Below the pieces are notes generated by a model that was given only the letters and a program-made list of their open reading frames with translations, made no database searches and was not told the DNA's origin. From NCBI GenBank assembly GCA_021292105.1, contig CM037868.1, forward strand, positions 3,029,721 to 3,093,720: a stretch of DNA of 64,000 bases, in the 5' to 3' direction. This DNA is from Anadara kagoshimensis. Its lineage: Eukaryota > Mollusca > Bivalvia > Arcoida > Arcidae. Positions 12,297 to 23,732 of this stretch are shown one piece after another; position 1 is the stretch's first letter; every line of letters starts with the position of its first letter. The translations under genes and the position numbers were made by a program.

Positions 12297-12671
12297 CTGT
12301 AACTAGTTATACAGATGGTGGTGAAATCAGTTTGATAACTCCCCATTATTAAGTCTATTAAGCACATTTATTATTTACTCGGATGTCATTATTTGTCTTA
12401 CAGAGCTGTGATTAAAGTAATTGTCTGTGTTATTCATTAAAACTGTCTGTTATATCATATCGTAATAACAGCAGGGAACACCAAAGTTCGTGTCAAAATA
12501 GAAAACATCAGCCAGTACATGAGGTCGTTCCGTAGAGAATTGGTATTTATATCCATACCCACAGTCATTTAAATATATTCATTGTCGGATGCTTCCTGTA
12601 AAACCGGTGTGTTAAAATTGTTTATATACGGAAGCACCTTGCAGCATCTATCCATCATTCCAAGATTTGTT

Positions 12672-12861
12672 TTATCCCACGGCGATTGGAGAACCATAGG
12701 TTTCTAGGGTCATTTCGTGTAATCTATTTTGGACTTCTATACTTGAGAAAACTGCATTATATCCTGTTAGACATGGGAATCTGGAAGAATGCATGAACTG
12801 TTCGACTTTAAAAATCCCTGTAGCATCATAGATCTGATGTAATTTCGTGTGCCACAATCTA
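12672..12861 (-). CDS. Candidate terminal exon, function unknown
   Basis: On the minus strand a strong acceptor-like sequence ('tcaattattttccag', with a CT tract at 12891-12920 further upstream) precedes an open frame of about 62 codons ending in TAA at 12672-12674. The frame starts in phase 1 and reads RLWHTKLHQIYDATGIF... and later RFPCLTGYNAVFSSIE. The residue mix is balanced and less AT-driven than chance frames nearby. I do not recognise the family. A polyadenylation-like AATAAA lies about 300 bases downstream, near 12367. It could still be a chance frame. Confidence 0.25.
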
Positions 12862-12888
12862 CTGGAAAATAATTGAAAATTGTGAATC

Positions 12889-12890
<2 letters not shown>

Positions 12891-12920
<30 letters not shown>
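12891..12920. repeat. (GA)n microsatellite
   Basis: About 15 GA units, directly upstream (minus sense) of the exon candidate at 12672-12861. Confidence 0.95.
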
Positions 12921-13654
12921 CATTTTGGCGACTACTACATTTTAATTTAGATCTCCGTTTTCATTTTCTAATATATATATCTAAAACTTGTAGAAACACT
13001 TCCACATATTTACAAAATTATATCTATGATTAAATGGATTTCATTTCCCAATAGCTAACTTGGAACATTATGCAGCCATGCTGCTGGTCATCGTCTTTTC
13101 ACGGTAGACTTTATAGGGAACAATATTAAATCTTTTTGAAATCGATAGTAAATGTAAGGAAGTTTTTATAAAGCTCATTGTTTCAGTTTAAACTCGTTTA
13201 CTTTCAAGATAAGATTTTTCCCTCACGATGACAATTTGATTTTTATAGAGACCATTCTTTTATATAAGATAATTGTGATATCAAAATGTTGTTTATTTCA
13301 AATCTAATTAACCGAGAAAACTGCTAACACAGTGCTGTGCGTTTGTCACTTATTAAAATAAACTCTCAAAGGAATCAGATCGTATTTGTATCTGGTAAAA
13401 TTTACAAAAATGTCCAGACAGTTATTGTTCAATACCATAAAACGTGTATGATTATTAAATCTTAGAAACAGCAATAACATAAACTGTAGCGTATTAATTT
13501 ATTTTGTCGGGAAATAGATCTCATTATGCAATTGGAAAAACATATAGTGCGCTATAACCTCTGTTAATGGCTTAATTTTAATTTTAATCGTAAAACGAAA
13601 GAAAAAGTCAATTTAATTTATATGTTTGCTTTATAAACCTAATTTGGTTTATTA
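12921..13654. other. Non-coding DNA
   Basis: AT-rich, with no recognised gene or repeat. Confidence 0.45.
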
Positions 13655-13800
13655 TCACTGCAGTAGCTCAGTTGAAAGAGTGCTCGCTCCGTGAGTGGGA
13701 GACCGTTGGTTCGAACCCCGACCAGTTCTGACCCAAGACTCTAAAGTGGGTAGTGACTTTTCTTTTGCCAAGCACTTGGTATTACGGAATGAAATTCTAT
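13655..13800 (+). mobile_element. SINE-1 (tRNA-derived), 5' part
   Basis: The head has an A box in 'tagctcagttgaaagagtg' and a B box in 'ggttcgaacccc', the internal RNA polymerase III promoter of a tRNA-like gene. The SINE-1 body follows ('agtgacttttcttttgccaa', 'attacggaatgaaa'). It ends early at about 13800. It is not a functional tRNA gene, because the body continues past the acceptor-stem position. Confidence 0.85.
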
Positions 13801-14334
13801 TCTTGATTCTCATTCATAATACTGAATGAAAACACTTGAATAGAATTAAATTTATTTAGTTAAGAAACAACACGAAAAGCCTTTGGTAAAAAGACCCACC
13901 TTACAGCAGATAATGATGCACTGTGCATTTAAACAAACAAACAAACAAACAAGCCACAAAGCTGCACGTGCATATGCATTTATACCGCTACATGTATATA
14001 TGGCTAATATACATTTTATTATAAATGCAGTTGATTTTAACTGTCAATATTTACCTGAATATCAACCTCAGGATTTAAAATAGGTGTTTGTGTCCAAATA
14101 ATTCAAATCATTATAAAGTAACAAGTGCGATAAAAAGGTGTTAGCGTTTTAAAATGTAAATATTTTCCAGATTAATTCAATAAATTGTTTGGAGATGTTA
14201 AATGCAGCGTAAACTCGTTATTACGATTGATTACTCGCCAAATACCGTGTATAATAGATACTTCAACTGGAGAATGTCAATACAACATGCTTGGCTTTGA
14301 CGGCTGATGATAACCTTATAACCGGGATATAGCT
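13801..14334. other. Non-coding, with (AAAC)n at about 13930-13950
   Basis: No gene recognised. Confidence 0.45.
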
Positions 14335-14590
14335 ATAGTGTTATACTGCGTCAAGTTTGACCTGGCCGTTTGACCTTTCATTTGACTATTCCGACAGATA
14401 TATGCTTAGTGTAATTTAGGAGCTATATAAAGTTAATATATAAGGATAGATTATAGTAAAACTGGGTATAGATGTTTATGGAAGTAAAGCATGTTATCTT
14501 ACCTATATCACGCAGTCTGTAAGCCCAATCTAGCATTCAAATTAAAGGTCAAACGGCCAGGTCAAAATTGACGCTCTATATTACTTAATC
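14335..14590. mobile_element. MITE family C copy (C1)
   Basis: Termini 'gtcaagtttgacctggccgt' on the left and 'acggccaggtcaaaattgac' on the right are inverted repeats of about 30-36 bases. The interior ('ataaggatagattatagtaa', 'aagcccaatctag') is repeated in the opposite orientation at 41335-41565. There is no coding capacity. Confidence 0.85.
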
Positions 14591-14785
14591 GGTAATCTTC
14601 GGGTTATATGAGAGAGATCATGACTGTTGTATAATGTTAGTTATGCAATAATTGATTGATTCCTTCCACAAGTTGGTTAATTCTCTATTATAGAGGGCAT
14701 TCAATACGGACAAGAAGTGTATTCGAGCTGAAACTTCCACCCGCCCTGCAACGATGGACCAATCCAAGATGGATACCTACTTCTT

Positions 14786-15000
14786 ATGTAGGAGCCTTGC
14801 CCTATCTTACCAACATGCAAATCCCAATGTCTCTAACGCCTGCGAATCCCAACCTGATGTAGGAGCCTTGCCCTATCTTACCAACATGCAAATCCCAATG
14901 TCTCTAACGCCTCCGAATCCCATCCTGATGTAGGAGCCTTGCCCTATCTTACCAACATGCACATCCCAATGTCTCTAACGCCTCCGAATCCCAACCTGAA
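14786..15000. repeat. 71-base tandem repeat, three units
   Basis: Units beginning 'atgtaggagccttgccctat' start at 14786, 14857 and 14928, an exact 71-base period with very few differences, so the amplification is recent. Confidence 0.95.
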
Positions 15001-15900
15001 CAGATTTGTTAGTTTTCTCGCGATGGTTTTTTACTGGTTGCTACGTTTTGTTCCACAATTCGAGAACTGACCGCCTAAACAAAAGTGAAACAATCTTGAT
15101 GGAGCGTCGAACCAATAATTGCTAATTTACCGGGTGCTGAGAAAGGTTTTAAGAAATTGTATAACAAGGTAATATATATTATCAATAATAAACATTTTCA
15201 ATTGCGCTTACAACGACGTATTATAAAGGCATCACCATTTTACGTATCATCACTCTTTTTTTCAAATTTCGGCATATTGTCAAAAAAAAAAAAAAACGGA
15301 ATTGATTTCCACACGAGGACCATCGTTTGAGCTTATTGGCAATCTAGGACATATCAAAGCGTTAAATATGTCGTAAACAATTTGGTGTTCGTCAAAACAT
15401 GGTTTTTGAAAATGCTTGATCAAACAGACAACAACTGTGATAAAACCGATTGAATTTTAGCTGTTCTGGACATCAATTTCTCCGTGTAATGATACACAGT
15501 TTAGAGCACGTGACTATACAACTATTGCAAGTATCGCCGCATTGTTAGTTGTATTTGAATTTCAAGTAATATTGGATAATAAACTGCGGTAAAAAAGTAC
15601 AAAAAGCCAGCATCTCTCCTATACATATTTTGTTTGTTTTGCTTCTGACATTAAGAATCCATCTAAATTCAAAATGAATGTCATAACTCCGTCTAGGACA
15701 ATATCTTGATGTGTATTCAAAGACCTTTAATAACTGGTTGTTTATGATTACTTCTGTCTCAGCGGGAAGATAAACATCACGAACGGCGTGTCAACAAACT
15801 GTCTGAACCAGATGAGGTTTTTACAAGTCCAAGTGTTTTATAACAATACACATATCATCTGGTGACAACAGTGTCTGTTGTCCATATCGCCACAAACAAT
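15001..15900. other. Non-coding DNA
   Basis: Holds a poly-A run near 15281-15296. No exon or repeat family recognised. Confidence 0.45.
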
Positions 15901-15904
15901 GAAG

Positions 15905-16225
15905 AATTTCAGAATAATAATATTTGGAAGTCAATACCACATGTGGTTCATATACTTAGTTTGTTCATGTCTTTATTGCATAGGTTTTAACTCATTTTGA
16001 AACAAGATTGATGGAAACCAGGATTCATGCCTGATTATAATCCATCTTTCTTGGAGACGTATAAAACAGATATATTCTAGAATCATAATATTAGAAGTCA
16101 ATATCACATGTGGTCCAAAACCTTTACATGTCTTTATTGTACAAGTTTGTACCCAGTTTGCAATACGTTGGATTAAATTATGGTTCATGTTTGGTGTTCT
16201 TGCTTGAATACGTAGAACAGAAACG
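15905..16225. repeat. Diverged tandem duplication, ~175-base unit
   Basis: 'aagtcaataccacatgtgg' near 15930 and 'aagtcaatatcacatgtgg' near 16097 lie in two copies that continue through 'catgtctttattg'. The 109-codon minus-strand frame across it appears to be by chance. Confidence 0.65.
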
Positions 16226-16329
16226 ATATAAAGAATTGTATATATGTATGAAAGATGTATGGGGTGGTGATTTATTACAATAAAAAAAATCGACAGCGAC
16301 ATTTCATAGCTTGTTTTTTGTTAACCGTG

Positions 16330-16460
16330 TCTTTTTCATGAGGTCTTCCGGAGCACCGAGCCTTACTTCTCTAGATCTGGTGGTAGTTTATCTGTCTGTT
16401 GCATCGTATTTACTTTGCTTTTGGATTGATATTTGGACATGAGCTAGTACGTTTAATTTT
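16330..16460 (+). mobile_element. Penelope-like element, 3' UTR fragment
   Basis: Sense copy, quite diverged: 'cttccggagcaccgagcctt', 'ttactttgcttttggatt', 'tttggacatgagctagtacg'. Confidence 0.65.
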
Positions 16461-17344
16461 ATTCTATCTTATAAAGCGCTAAGTCTTATTTTCATACCAT
16501 ATACATGTACTACAAACACATGTAACGCATTCTAATTTTGATGAAGAAGATATATAGCTTCGATAGCAAAACAAGTTGTTTACCGTTTCCACCTTGCTTG
16601 GAGAACCACCATTACAGCTAAAAGTCTACCCTTACCAACTCCAGCATTTGTGGTGACGTTCATCTAGTGGGTTTAATATTGCATTTGGATAATAATAATG
16701 ATATAGTACATCGTCTCCAGTTTGATGTAATCGGGCGCTTTAATATCGTCAATACACTTTGGTGTTATAACGGTTGAAAAATTCCAATCTTAAAATTATG
16801 TAATCTTCAAAATTATCAACGTGTATTTTATTACATTATATTGATGATATAAATATTAGTTTTCAAAAGATATTATAATTGGATAAAATTTTCTTTAAAG
16901 GAACAAATGGTAGGATTGGTCATTTGAAATAAATTTGATTATTGTTTAAATGTTAAAATTAAAGCAAAATATGGGACTTTAATACAAAGTTACACATTGA
17001 AGATTTCATGTCAATACAACTTCAATCATTGGGAAATCAATACACCAAATACATGTATAAAGTTGATAACAAACACTTCACATAGCATCACCATATATCC
17101 TGATCATTGCCGTACGCTACCGATGTTACATAGCGTGCAACAGCTCTATAAATGATCGTGTTAATAGTTCGTTTTTCTGAGTCAAGTATTTAACGGGGTA
17201 GTAAAATCAGTGTTAATCGCTTCCAAAACGTAGTGGAATAATGGAAACAGCAGATTACGAATCCCCATTTCATAGATGAAAATAAAATAATGGACTGTTT
17301 CATTGGATAAACATTGTAATTGGAAAATACTCTCACTGGTATCT
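16461..17344. other. Non-coding DNA
   Basis: A minus-strand frame (17182-17400) follows an acceptor-like 'tgctttacag' but shows nothing conserved. I see no supported feature. Confidence 0.4.
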
Positions 17345-17350
17345 GTAAAG

Positions 17351-17381
<31 letters not shown>

Positions 17382-17481
17382 GGGGGAGGGATATGGTCAA
17401 AGAACGTCATTTTCAATTCTATTCCTCTTACATTGTCTACATTTTCCTGTTTAAACATTAAAAGAGAGATATTGACAGTGT

Positions 17482-17571
<90 letters not shown>

Positions 17572-17658
17572 TCTGAGACGTTATTTCAATTTAGTAGGAT
17601 AAGATATGTATGGACATGAATGTCCTTTTTCCGTTGCTTTGTCCACATTTATTCCGTT

Positions 17659-17707
<49 letters not shown>

Positions 17708-17803
17708 TCTGCTCTGCCGAGACGTTATTTCAATTTAGTAGGATAAGATATGTATGGACATGAATATCCTTTTTCCGTTGCATTGTCCACATTTATTCCG
17801 TTT

Positions 17804-17846
<43 letters not shown>

Positions 17847-17855
17847 AGAGAGAAT

Positions 17856-17880
<25 letters not shown>
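17345..17880. repeat. Compound microsatellites and a ~140-base duplication
   Basis: Contains (GA)n at about 17353-17385, (TA)n at about 17486-17524 joined to (GA)n to 17567, then two copies of a ~140-base unit. Each unit has 'gatctgctctg' (17566 and 17706), 'ggataagatatgtatggaca' and a terminal (GA)n tract. An (ATTT)n run follows. Confidence 0.9.
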
Positions 17881-17889
<9 letters not shown>

Positions 17890-19641
17890 TTCACTTATTA
17901 TTCATCATTTATTCTCTTTAAACGGAATAAAACTGACTATCTTTTTACAAAAATTCCTACCGTTATATATATATAGTAAATAATCCCCACTGCTATATAA
18001 CGTATTTGTGAATTTTGATGAAGCCATCAGCATTTAAGTCACGGTGGTAATTTTGAGTAGTAAACAGATCACAAAATGGTCACACGCGGGGTATTACTTA
18101 TACCGTTATAATGATTCAAACTCGTGGAATAAATTGAAAATATATATAAAGCTTACGATGAACACTCAAGGTTGTAAATAAATACAGTCGAATAAAGAGG
18201 CACTGTATGAAAAAGTATATGCTTAAAGAAGCGACGGGGCTTATAATCAAAAGTTGATATAATGTTGGGCCGAGAAAAATACCTTCCCAGCATATTATGG
18301 CATGTCATGGGGACTCTCTGTTAACTGTTGTATATAAAATTACATGATTCATTTAAAATGGAAAATATTCTTGACTTTCATTTAAAATGGTTGATGCTTT
18401 TCGCATGCATTATAAAGTTTTGATGCTTCTTAAGAGATAACATTGGGATTGAAACGTTAGAATAATATTTATATGTGATAAAAACTATACCAACAAGTCG
18501 TTAGGAAATAAACATTATGAATGGGTTTAGTGCCTACCTTTTGATTGTTATTATTTCACAGAAAAAGAATAGATTGACGAATAAAAGCTAAAAATAGCAT
18601 CCAAGTGATATGACTTTAGAGTTTAAACCTTTGATAGAGAATATCAATCTGACTTGAAAAAAGAGACATACACTGTATCTTGAGGCAACGATTTGTCTCT
18701 GGACCACAATGACTTTCAACACCAAGATTATAATCCCATGTTTGTAGTCTCTAGCGCAACACGATCAAGAATATTCTCCGTACAATTAGTCGATGAGACA
18801 AAACTTTGAGGAAGCCGAAATGTCTGAAGAAAACCACAAATTGGCAAGCCAACAAATGAACTTTCTTACACTAGGATTTGGTCGAACGGTATTCTGAAAT
18901 ATACTTGTATAATTAGCGACAAGAGACGCTTGAACCCAAGCGATTTACTCAGAGAAATTCAAACCATAATAATGAAATCTTTAAAACAGTTCAAAAGTTG
19001 TTTTTTTTTAAACTATCTACGCGATTTTCAAATTAGAACAATATTTTATCAACTAATTATTTGTGTAGACCAGAACCAGCATGCATATCTTACATGTAAC
19101 TTGTTATTGATTGATGTGCATAAACTATTGCTTATATTCAACAGTTTGCATGTAACGATTATAACTGGCTTCCCCATAATATGTTCCTAAACGTATGTCT
19201 TGGCCATTCAGATTTAATTTGCCCTTCAGAGTTGCTATGGAAACGTGTTAATATAAGCCTTTTTCGGCTTGTTCCTGGATCAAGTTCTATGTTTGTTTGA
19301 TGAATAATATATAATTGTATATTGCTTTGTTTTAGAATAAAATATAGTTTAAACTAAGCGCGGTTTAGAAACTTTTTGCTTTATGTCTTTGTGGTTTTTA
19401 TTGGACCTCAATATGAGCTATCACGTTGCAGTTTTATGCGTTTCATTTTTCATGTTTAAATCACGTTTTAATTTGATACAACTCCTAAAAAAGTCGTTAC
19501 GATTGATCTTCAGCAATTATATTTTATACATCAGTAATTGTCAATGGTAGTAATCGGCCATGGAAAATACTTCAAAGAAGATGATATTAATCTAATAATT
19601 TGATAAAGCTCAAACAACATAAAATCGAACATATGCAGTAA
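17881..19641. other. AT-rich non-coding DNA
   Basis: No exon, SINE or MITE recognised. An 86-codon plus-strand frame at 18930 has no recognisable domain. Confidence 0.4.
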
Positions 19642-19879
19642 AGTACAGACCTGACGAAAGTTTAACACTGAGGCAACGAATAAGTTCGTTAAAATAAATG
19701 TCAACTATATAAACAGTATTTGACTTTGTAGTTTAAAATATACGAAATACTCTCGGACAATTAAAAAAGAGGTTTTGTTCAATACAAGCAGACAATACGC
19801 ACTTTAATCCTCTAGCAATTTTTTCATATAAAGGAATTCATTATCAAATATAGCTACAAAAACCTACACGCTGAACAAA

Positions 19880-20103
19880 AGTTATTTTTTTAGAATTGCC
19901 TTTAAGCCGTATTTAAGTGACAATTAATGCTTAAAGAGGGCTTATGTTTTGACTGCCAAGAACTATGCTTAAAAAGGGTTTAATGATAGATTAAAGATAG
20001 CAGTAGCTATAAGTTACCATTAAACCATCTTTTAGCTCCCTTAAGCCAATCTTTAAGCTTCTTTACGCATGGCTTATAGGGGGCTTAAAGATCGCATTTC
20101 ATC
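19880..20103. mobile_element. Foldback element rich in CTTAAG-type motifs
   Basis: The left arm 'ctttaagccgtatttaag' with 'gcttaaagagggcttat' and the right arm 'taagccaatctttaagc' with 'ggcttatagggggcttaaag' are near inverted copies, so the transcript or single strand would fold into a long hairpin. No coding capacity. Confidence 0.6.
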
Positions 20104-20105
20104 TT

Positions 20106-20335
20106 GTGAGAATCAGAAGCTTGTCTCGTTACACATATCTCCTTGGTATTCAAACATCTGATATCTATCTTTCGGTGGCTTTTCGGTCACTAGCTATCCA
20201 CATCTCAGCCACCCGACAGTCGTGTTACACATATCTCCTTGGTATTCAAACATCTGATATCTATCTTTCGGTGGCTTTTCGGTCACTAGCTATCCACATC
20301 TCAGCCACTCGGCAGTCGTGTTACAACGCATTAGT
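20106..20335 (-). repeat. Duplicated MITE B interior, ~103-base unit twice
   Basis: Two nearly identical units contain 'acacatatctccttggtatt' (about 20130 and 20226) and 'cactagctatccacatctca'. In antisense they match the 'gccgagtggtagagatacgg' interior of the copy at 8155-9050. High identity means recent duplication. Confidence 0.8.
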
Positions 20336-20580
20336 TAACAAAAACATACACTTTAACAACTAGGACAAGAAAAAACTGTACCACCATATTGAAGGGAGAT
20401 GTTGTTCTGTTAAAATTTTGATGTTTGTTGAGATAACAACTATTTGACATACCAACACCTCCCACCGATATTGTGGTGCCGTTAATTCTCTTCTTGATCG
20501 AAGTTTAAATTTTGCTTCCAAACGCCTTATTTTACCAAATACTTTGTAACACAACAGAGCTTCGACTCTTTTTCGTTAGG

Positions 20581-20923
20581 GACCGCTGCGGTAGCTCAGT
20601 TACTAGAGTGCTCTTTCCGTAAGTGGGAGGTCGTGGGTTCGAGCCCCGGCCGGGTCTGACACAAGACTTGAAAATAGGCAGTGACTGTTATTTCGACAAA
20701 CACTCGGCATTACAAAATGAAACTCACGGTTCTTTCGGTTGGGAACTTAAAATAAACGAGGTCCCTTGTCATGGTGGGTTTGGCACGCTAAAGAACCCTG
20801 ATGCATAATGTCATCAGCGCAACGCACAGGCAAGATATTTCTGCACCTTCGCCTATGGTTGGCGACATCTCGATATAATTGAACTATTCTTGATTGGGAC
20901 GTTAAAAGCCATTACTCGACTCA
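20581..20923 (+). mobile_element. SINE-1, full-length, with target-site duplication
   Basis: This is the best SINE-1 copy (about 343 bases). A box in 'gcggtagctcagttactaga', B box in 'gggttcgagcccc', then the family body and the 3' end 'cattactcgactca'. Flanks 'actctttttcgttagg' (20565-20580) and 'actctttttcgtcagg' (20924-20939) are a 16-base target-site duplication with one mismatch. The target is the right arm of a family B MITE, so the SINE is younger than that MITE. The head is tRNA-derived, but it is not a tRNA gene. Confidence 0.92.
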
Positions 20924-21029
20924 ACTCTTTTTCGTCAGGCCAGTGTTAAACTTTCGACAGGCCTGGACTGTAACTGTTTTATTACATCAATAAACAGATT
21001 TTTATGATATTTAGATGCATAAATAAATA

Positions 21030-21312
21030 TATGACATTATCAGATGTAACTGAAGGATGTTGTGCTTGTTTTTCACTCGTATGTTTCATCTTTTACAACT
21101 CGAGGTCCATTGAACTTCAATAATGTTAAATTAGGTTTTACTCATTTTTGCAACATTATATATAATATTATATTAACAAAGATGTAATATTGCTGATATT
21201 ACTGAAGGGTGTTGTGGTTGTTTTTCATTCGTATGTTTCATCTTTTACGACTCAAGGTCCATTGAACTTCAATAATGTTAAATTAGGTTTTACTGATTTT
21301 TGCGACATTATT
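21030..21312. repeat. ~145-base tandem duplication
   Basis: Two copies share 'tcgtatgtttcatcttttac', 'ggtccattgaacttcaataa' and 'tgttaaattaggttttact' with few differences. Confidence 0.9.
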
Positions 21313-21531
21313 GACGTTTGAAATTTTTGATATTTAAATTGTTTTGGAATTCGATTACATAAAACAGCTTGGTTTTTCAACAATACATGTATTACATTTG
21401 ATTGAATATTCTTTAGATTACAGACAAACTATAGCTAGACAACAGGCGAGTAATGCTAGTTTTCATATTGAATTCATTACAAGTAATCGACGGTTGTCCA
21501 TTAGTTTATAAACTTGAGAAACTAGTTAATA

Positions 21532-22286
21532 CAGTACAGACCTGTTGAAAGTTTAACACTGAAATAACGGAAATGGTTCGAATTTCAGCTGTCAAGTTGC
21601 TAAGTTATTGATAGCTTGTGGTCGAAATGCTGCTGAGAGATAGTAACAGTTGAATGCTGTGATATAGCTAGCGAGGAGCCGATATAGCTAGCAAGGAGCC
21701 GATATAGCTAGCGAGGAGCCGATATAGCCAGCAAGGAGCCGATATAGCTAGCGAGGAGCCGATATAGCTAGCGAGGAGCCGATATAGCTAGCGAGGAGCC
21801 GATATAGCTAGCGAGGAGCCGATATAGCTAGCGAGGAGCCGATATAGCTAGCAAGGAGCCGATATAGCTAGCGAGGAGCCGATATAGCTAGCGAGGAGCC
21901 AATATAGCCAGCAAGGAGCCGATATAGCTAGCGAGGAGCCGATATAGCTAGCGAGGAGCCGATATAGCCAACAAGGAGCCGATATAGCTAGCGAGGAGCC
22001 GATATAGCTAGCGAGGAGCCGATATAGCCAACAAGGAGCTGATATAGCTAGCGAGGAGGCGATATAGCCAGCAAGGAGCCGATATAGCCAACAAGGAGCC
22101 GATATAGCTAGCGAGGAGCCGATATAGCCAGCAAGGAGCCGATATAGCTAGCGAGGAGCCGATATAGCTAGCGAGGAGCCGATATAGCCAGCAAGGAGCC
22201 GATATAGCTAGCGAGGAGTTGATATGGGCTGTCGATACGGCACTTATTCGCTAGTTAAGTGTTAAACTTTTGACAGGTCTGTACTG
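21532..22286. mobile_element. MITE family B copy containing a minisatellite (B4)
   Basis: Left end 'cagtacagacctgttgaaag' (21533) and right end 'cttttgacaggtctgtactg' (ending about 22286) are the family B inverted termini. Between short unique parts lies the 20-base array 21661-22220. Without the array the copy would be about 200 bases, the usual size. Confidence 0.9.
21661..22220. repeat. 20-base minisatellite, 28 units
   Basis: The unit 'gatatagctagcgaggagcc' repeats 28 times with no indel. Variants carrying gccagcaagg, gccaacaagg or gctagcaagg tend to appear every third unit, which makes a 60-base higher-order period. A single related unit, 'gatataccttacggcgagcc', sits at the same place in the copy at 38941-39151, so the array grew from the MITE interior. 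Confidence 0.97.
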
Positions 22287-23362
22287 CAGGCTTTTATTCA
22301 GTATCATTTACATGTTATTGTTTTTTGCCCGCCTTAATCCATTACAAAAATTGAACGTTGACAATTTCTATAGAACCACACAATGTAAACCCCGTGGACT
22401 GAGGAACAGTTCCCGACTCGCGAAAATAAATGCAATAATAGTATTCTATCGTCGTTGTTTCTATAATTTTTTACGACGATTTCAAATACAAATGTCAATT
22501 TTTTTAATTGTCTGTATGTTATTTTTATACATTGAAAAAAATCATTATTCGGTCGAACTATAAGTACATTGCAAAGTGGGTGGTGAAAATATTTTAATAT
22601 ATTTTCTGAACGAGCGATAACAATTGCAAAAATAAAAAAATGAAAGAAACTTTCATTGTAAATGTAAATAGAGCAATTTAAATGATCTTCAAGAACACAC
22701 TAAAACTACGAGTTGATTTTTTTTTTTACAAAAAAATTGTTTTAACCAGGTTAACTTTTACGATTTTTCTCCGTGTTAAGCATACATTATGTCGTTAACT
22801 GTTGACCCTAATTCAATCCTTTACGATATTCCTGGTGTGTAACTGGTAAAAAAATTGATATACTTCAGCCATAAGCTTGCCTTTATTGGTTGTAACTAAT
22901 GTTGAAAAATGTTATACATGTAGCTGGTTATATTCTAGTGTACTGTTAACAATCGCCAAAACTGGTAAAACGTATATTTCCGCGTTTGTAAGAACTCAGA
23001 TGAAAATCACAAACCGGTTACTCGAACTTCTTTCCGATCGAGTACTCGAGTACTCGTTAAACAAAATTATCTCTGCAGTGATTAAAATAATTAAGATTTA
23101 TTATTTACAAAACGAACTAACTTCATATATATATATATAAATTGATTGCCAATGAACATTTAGGATACGTAACTTCGTTTAACTATTTGACACTTACGAA
23201 AAACAGTACAGAGTATTCAATTGGTAAAATGGGAACCGGTTAGCGATTTTCCGATCAAGTACCAAAGTACTCGTTGACAACCCTAGTAATAATTTTTATA
23301 ATATTGAAAACATAATATAGACAAAAGTTATGAAATGCAATAGACAGTATAGAAAGTTTAAA
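22287..23362. other. Non-coding; a short repeated block near 23000 and 23250
   Basis: 'aaccggttactcgaacttct' near 23010 and 'aaccggttagcgattttccg' near 23234 head related ~75-base blocks ending in 'gtactcgtt'. Nothing else recognised. Confidence 0.45.
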
Positions 23363-23374
23363 GCAGTGCTAAAG

Positions 23375-23720
23375 ATGGGTCTCTCACAGCTGTGAGTTCG
23401 AACCCCAATCAGACCACAAGTGGGAAAGTGAAATTCCCCTGCCGTTGGCCTTTACTGGTTCACCTGGTGTCCGTATAATGTGACTGGTGGAGTGATACGC
23501 TTGTCTGTAGCGTATTTCAATTGACTATATGGGTAGCACGTTAAAGTCGCCCCGAGTGCGCGCTAGTAAAAGGCAGAACATAAAACACACTCGCACTTCA
23601 CATGCGTGCACGAACTTTTTCATTAATTAATCTACAGAGTTTAATAAAATAGCTCTCGTCGCGAATAGCTGAAAAGTTGCTGATGCGACGCTAAGCAGCA
23701 TTTATCAAACTAACCAACCA
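23375..23720 (+). mobile_element. SINE-2, 5'-truncated, with target-site duplication
   Basis: It begins inside the tRNA-like head just before the B box ('gtgagttcgaacccc') and lacks the A box. The body ('gtgggaaagtgaaattcccc', 'cacgttaaagtcgccccgag') and the tail 'ctaaccaacca' match the copy at 34069-34450. The 12-base duplication 'gcagtgctaaag' at 23363-23374 and 23721-23732 brackets it. Confidence 0.92.
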
Positions 23721-23732
23721 GCAGTGCTAAAG

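Larger units (their letters stand above)
19642..20971. mobile_element. MITE family B copy enlarged by nested elements (B3)
   Basis: Left terminus 'agtacagacctgacgaaag' at 19642 and right terminus 'ctttcgacaggcctggact' near 20951-20969 are the family B ends. The 1.3-kb interior holds a foldback element, a duplicated MITE interior and a SINE-1, listed separately. The pairing of these two ends as one original element is inference. Confidence 0.6.

Noticed and set aside
13655..13735. tRNA gene (A and B boxes at the right spacing)
   Set aside because: The sequence continues as SINE-1 body and does not close an acceptor stem. The same head occurs in other SINE-1 copies.
17182..17400. Terminal exon behind 'tgctttacag'
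   Set aside because: The peptide shows no conserved features and the preceding Ser/Leu run is just the GA microsatellite read in antisense.
21661..22220. CRISPR array (regular repeats)
   Set aside because: The units are directly adjacent with no unique spacers and lie inside a eukaryotic MITE.
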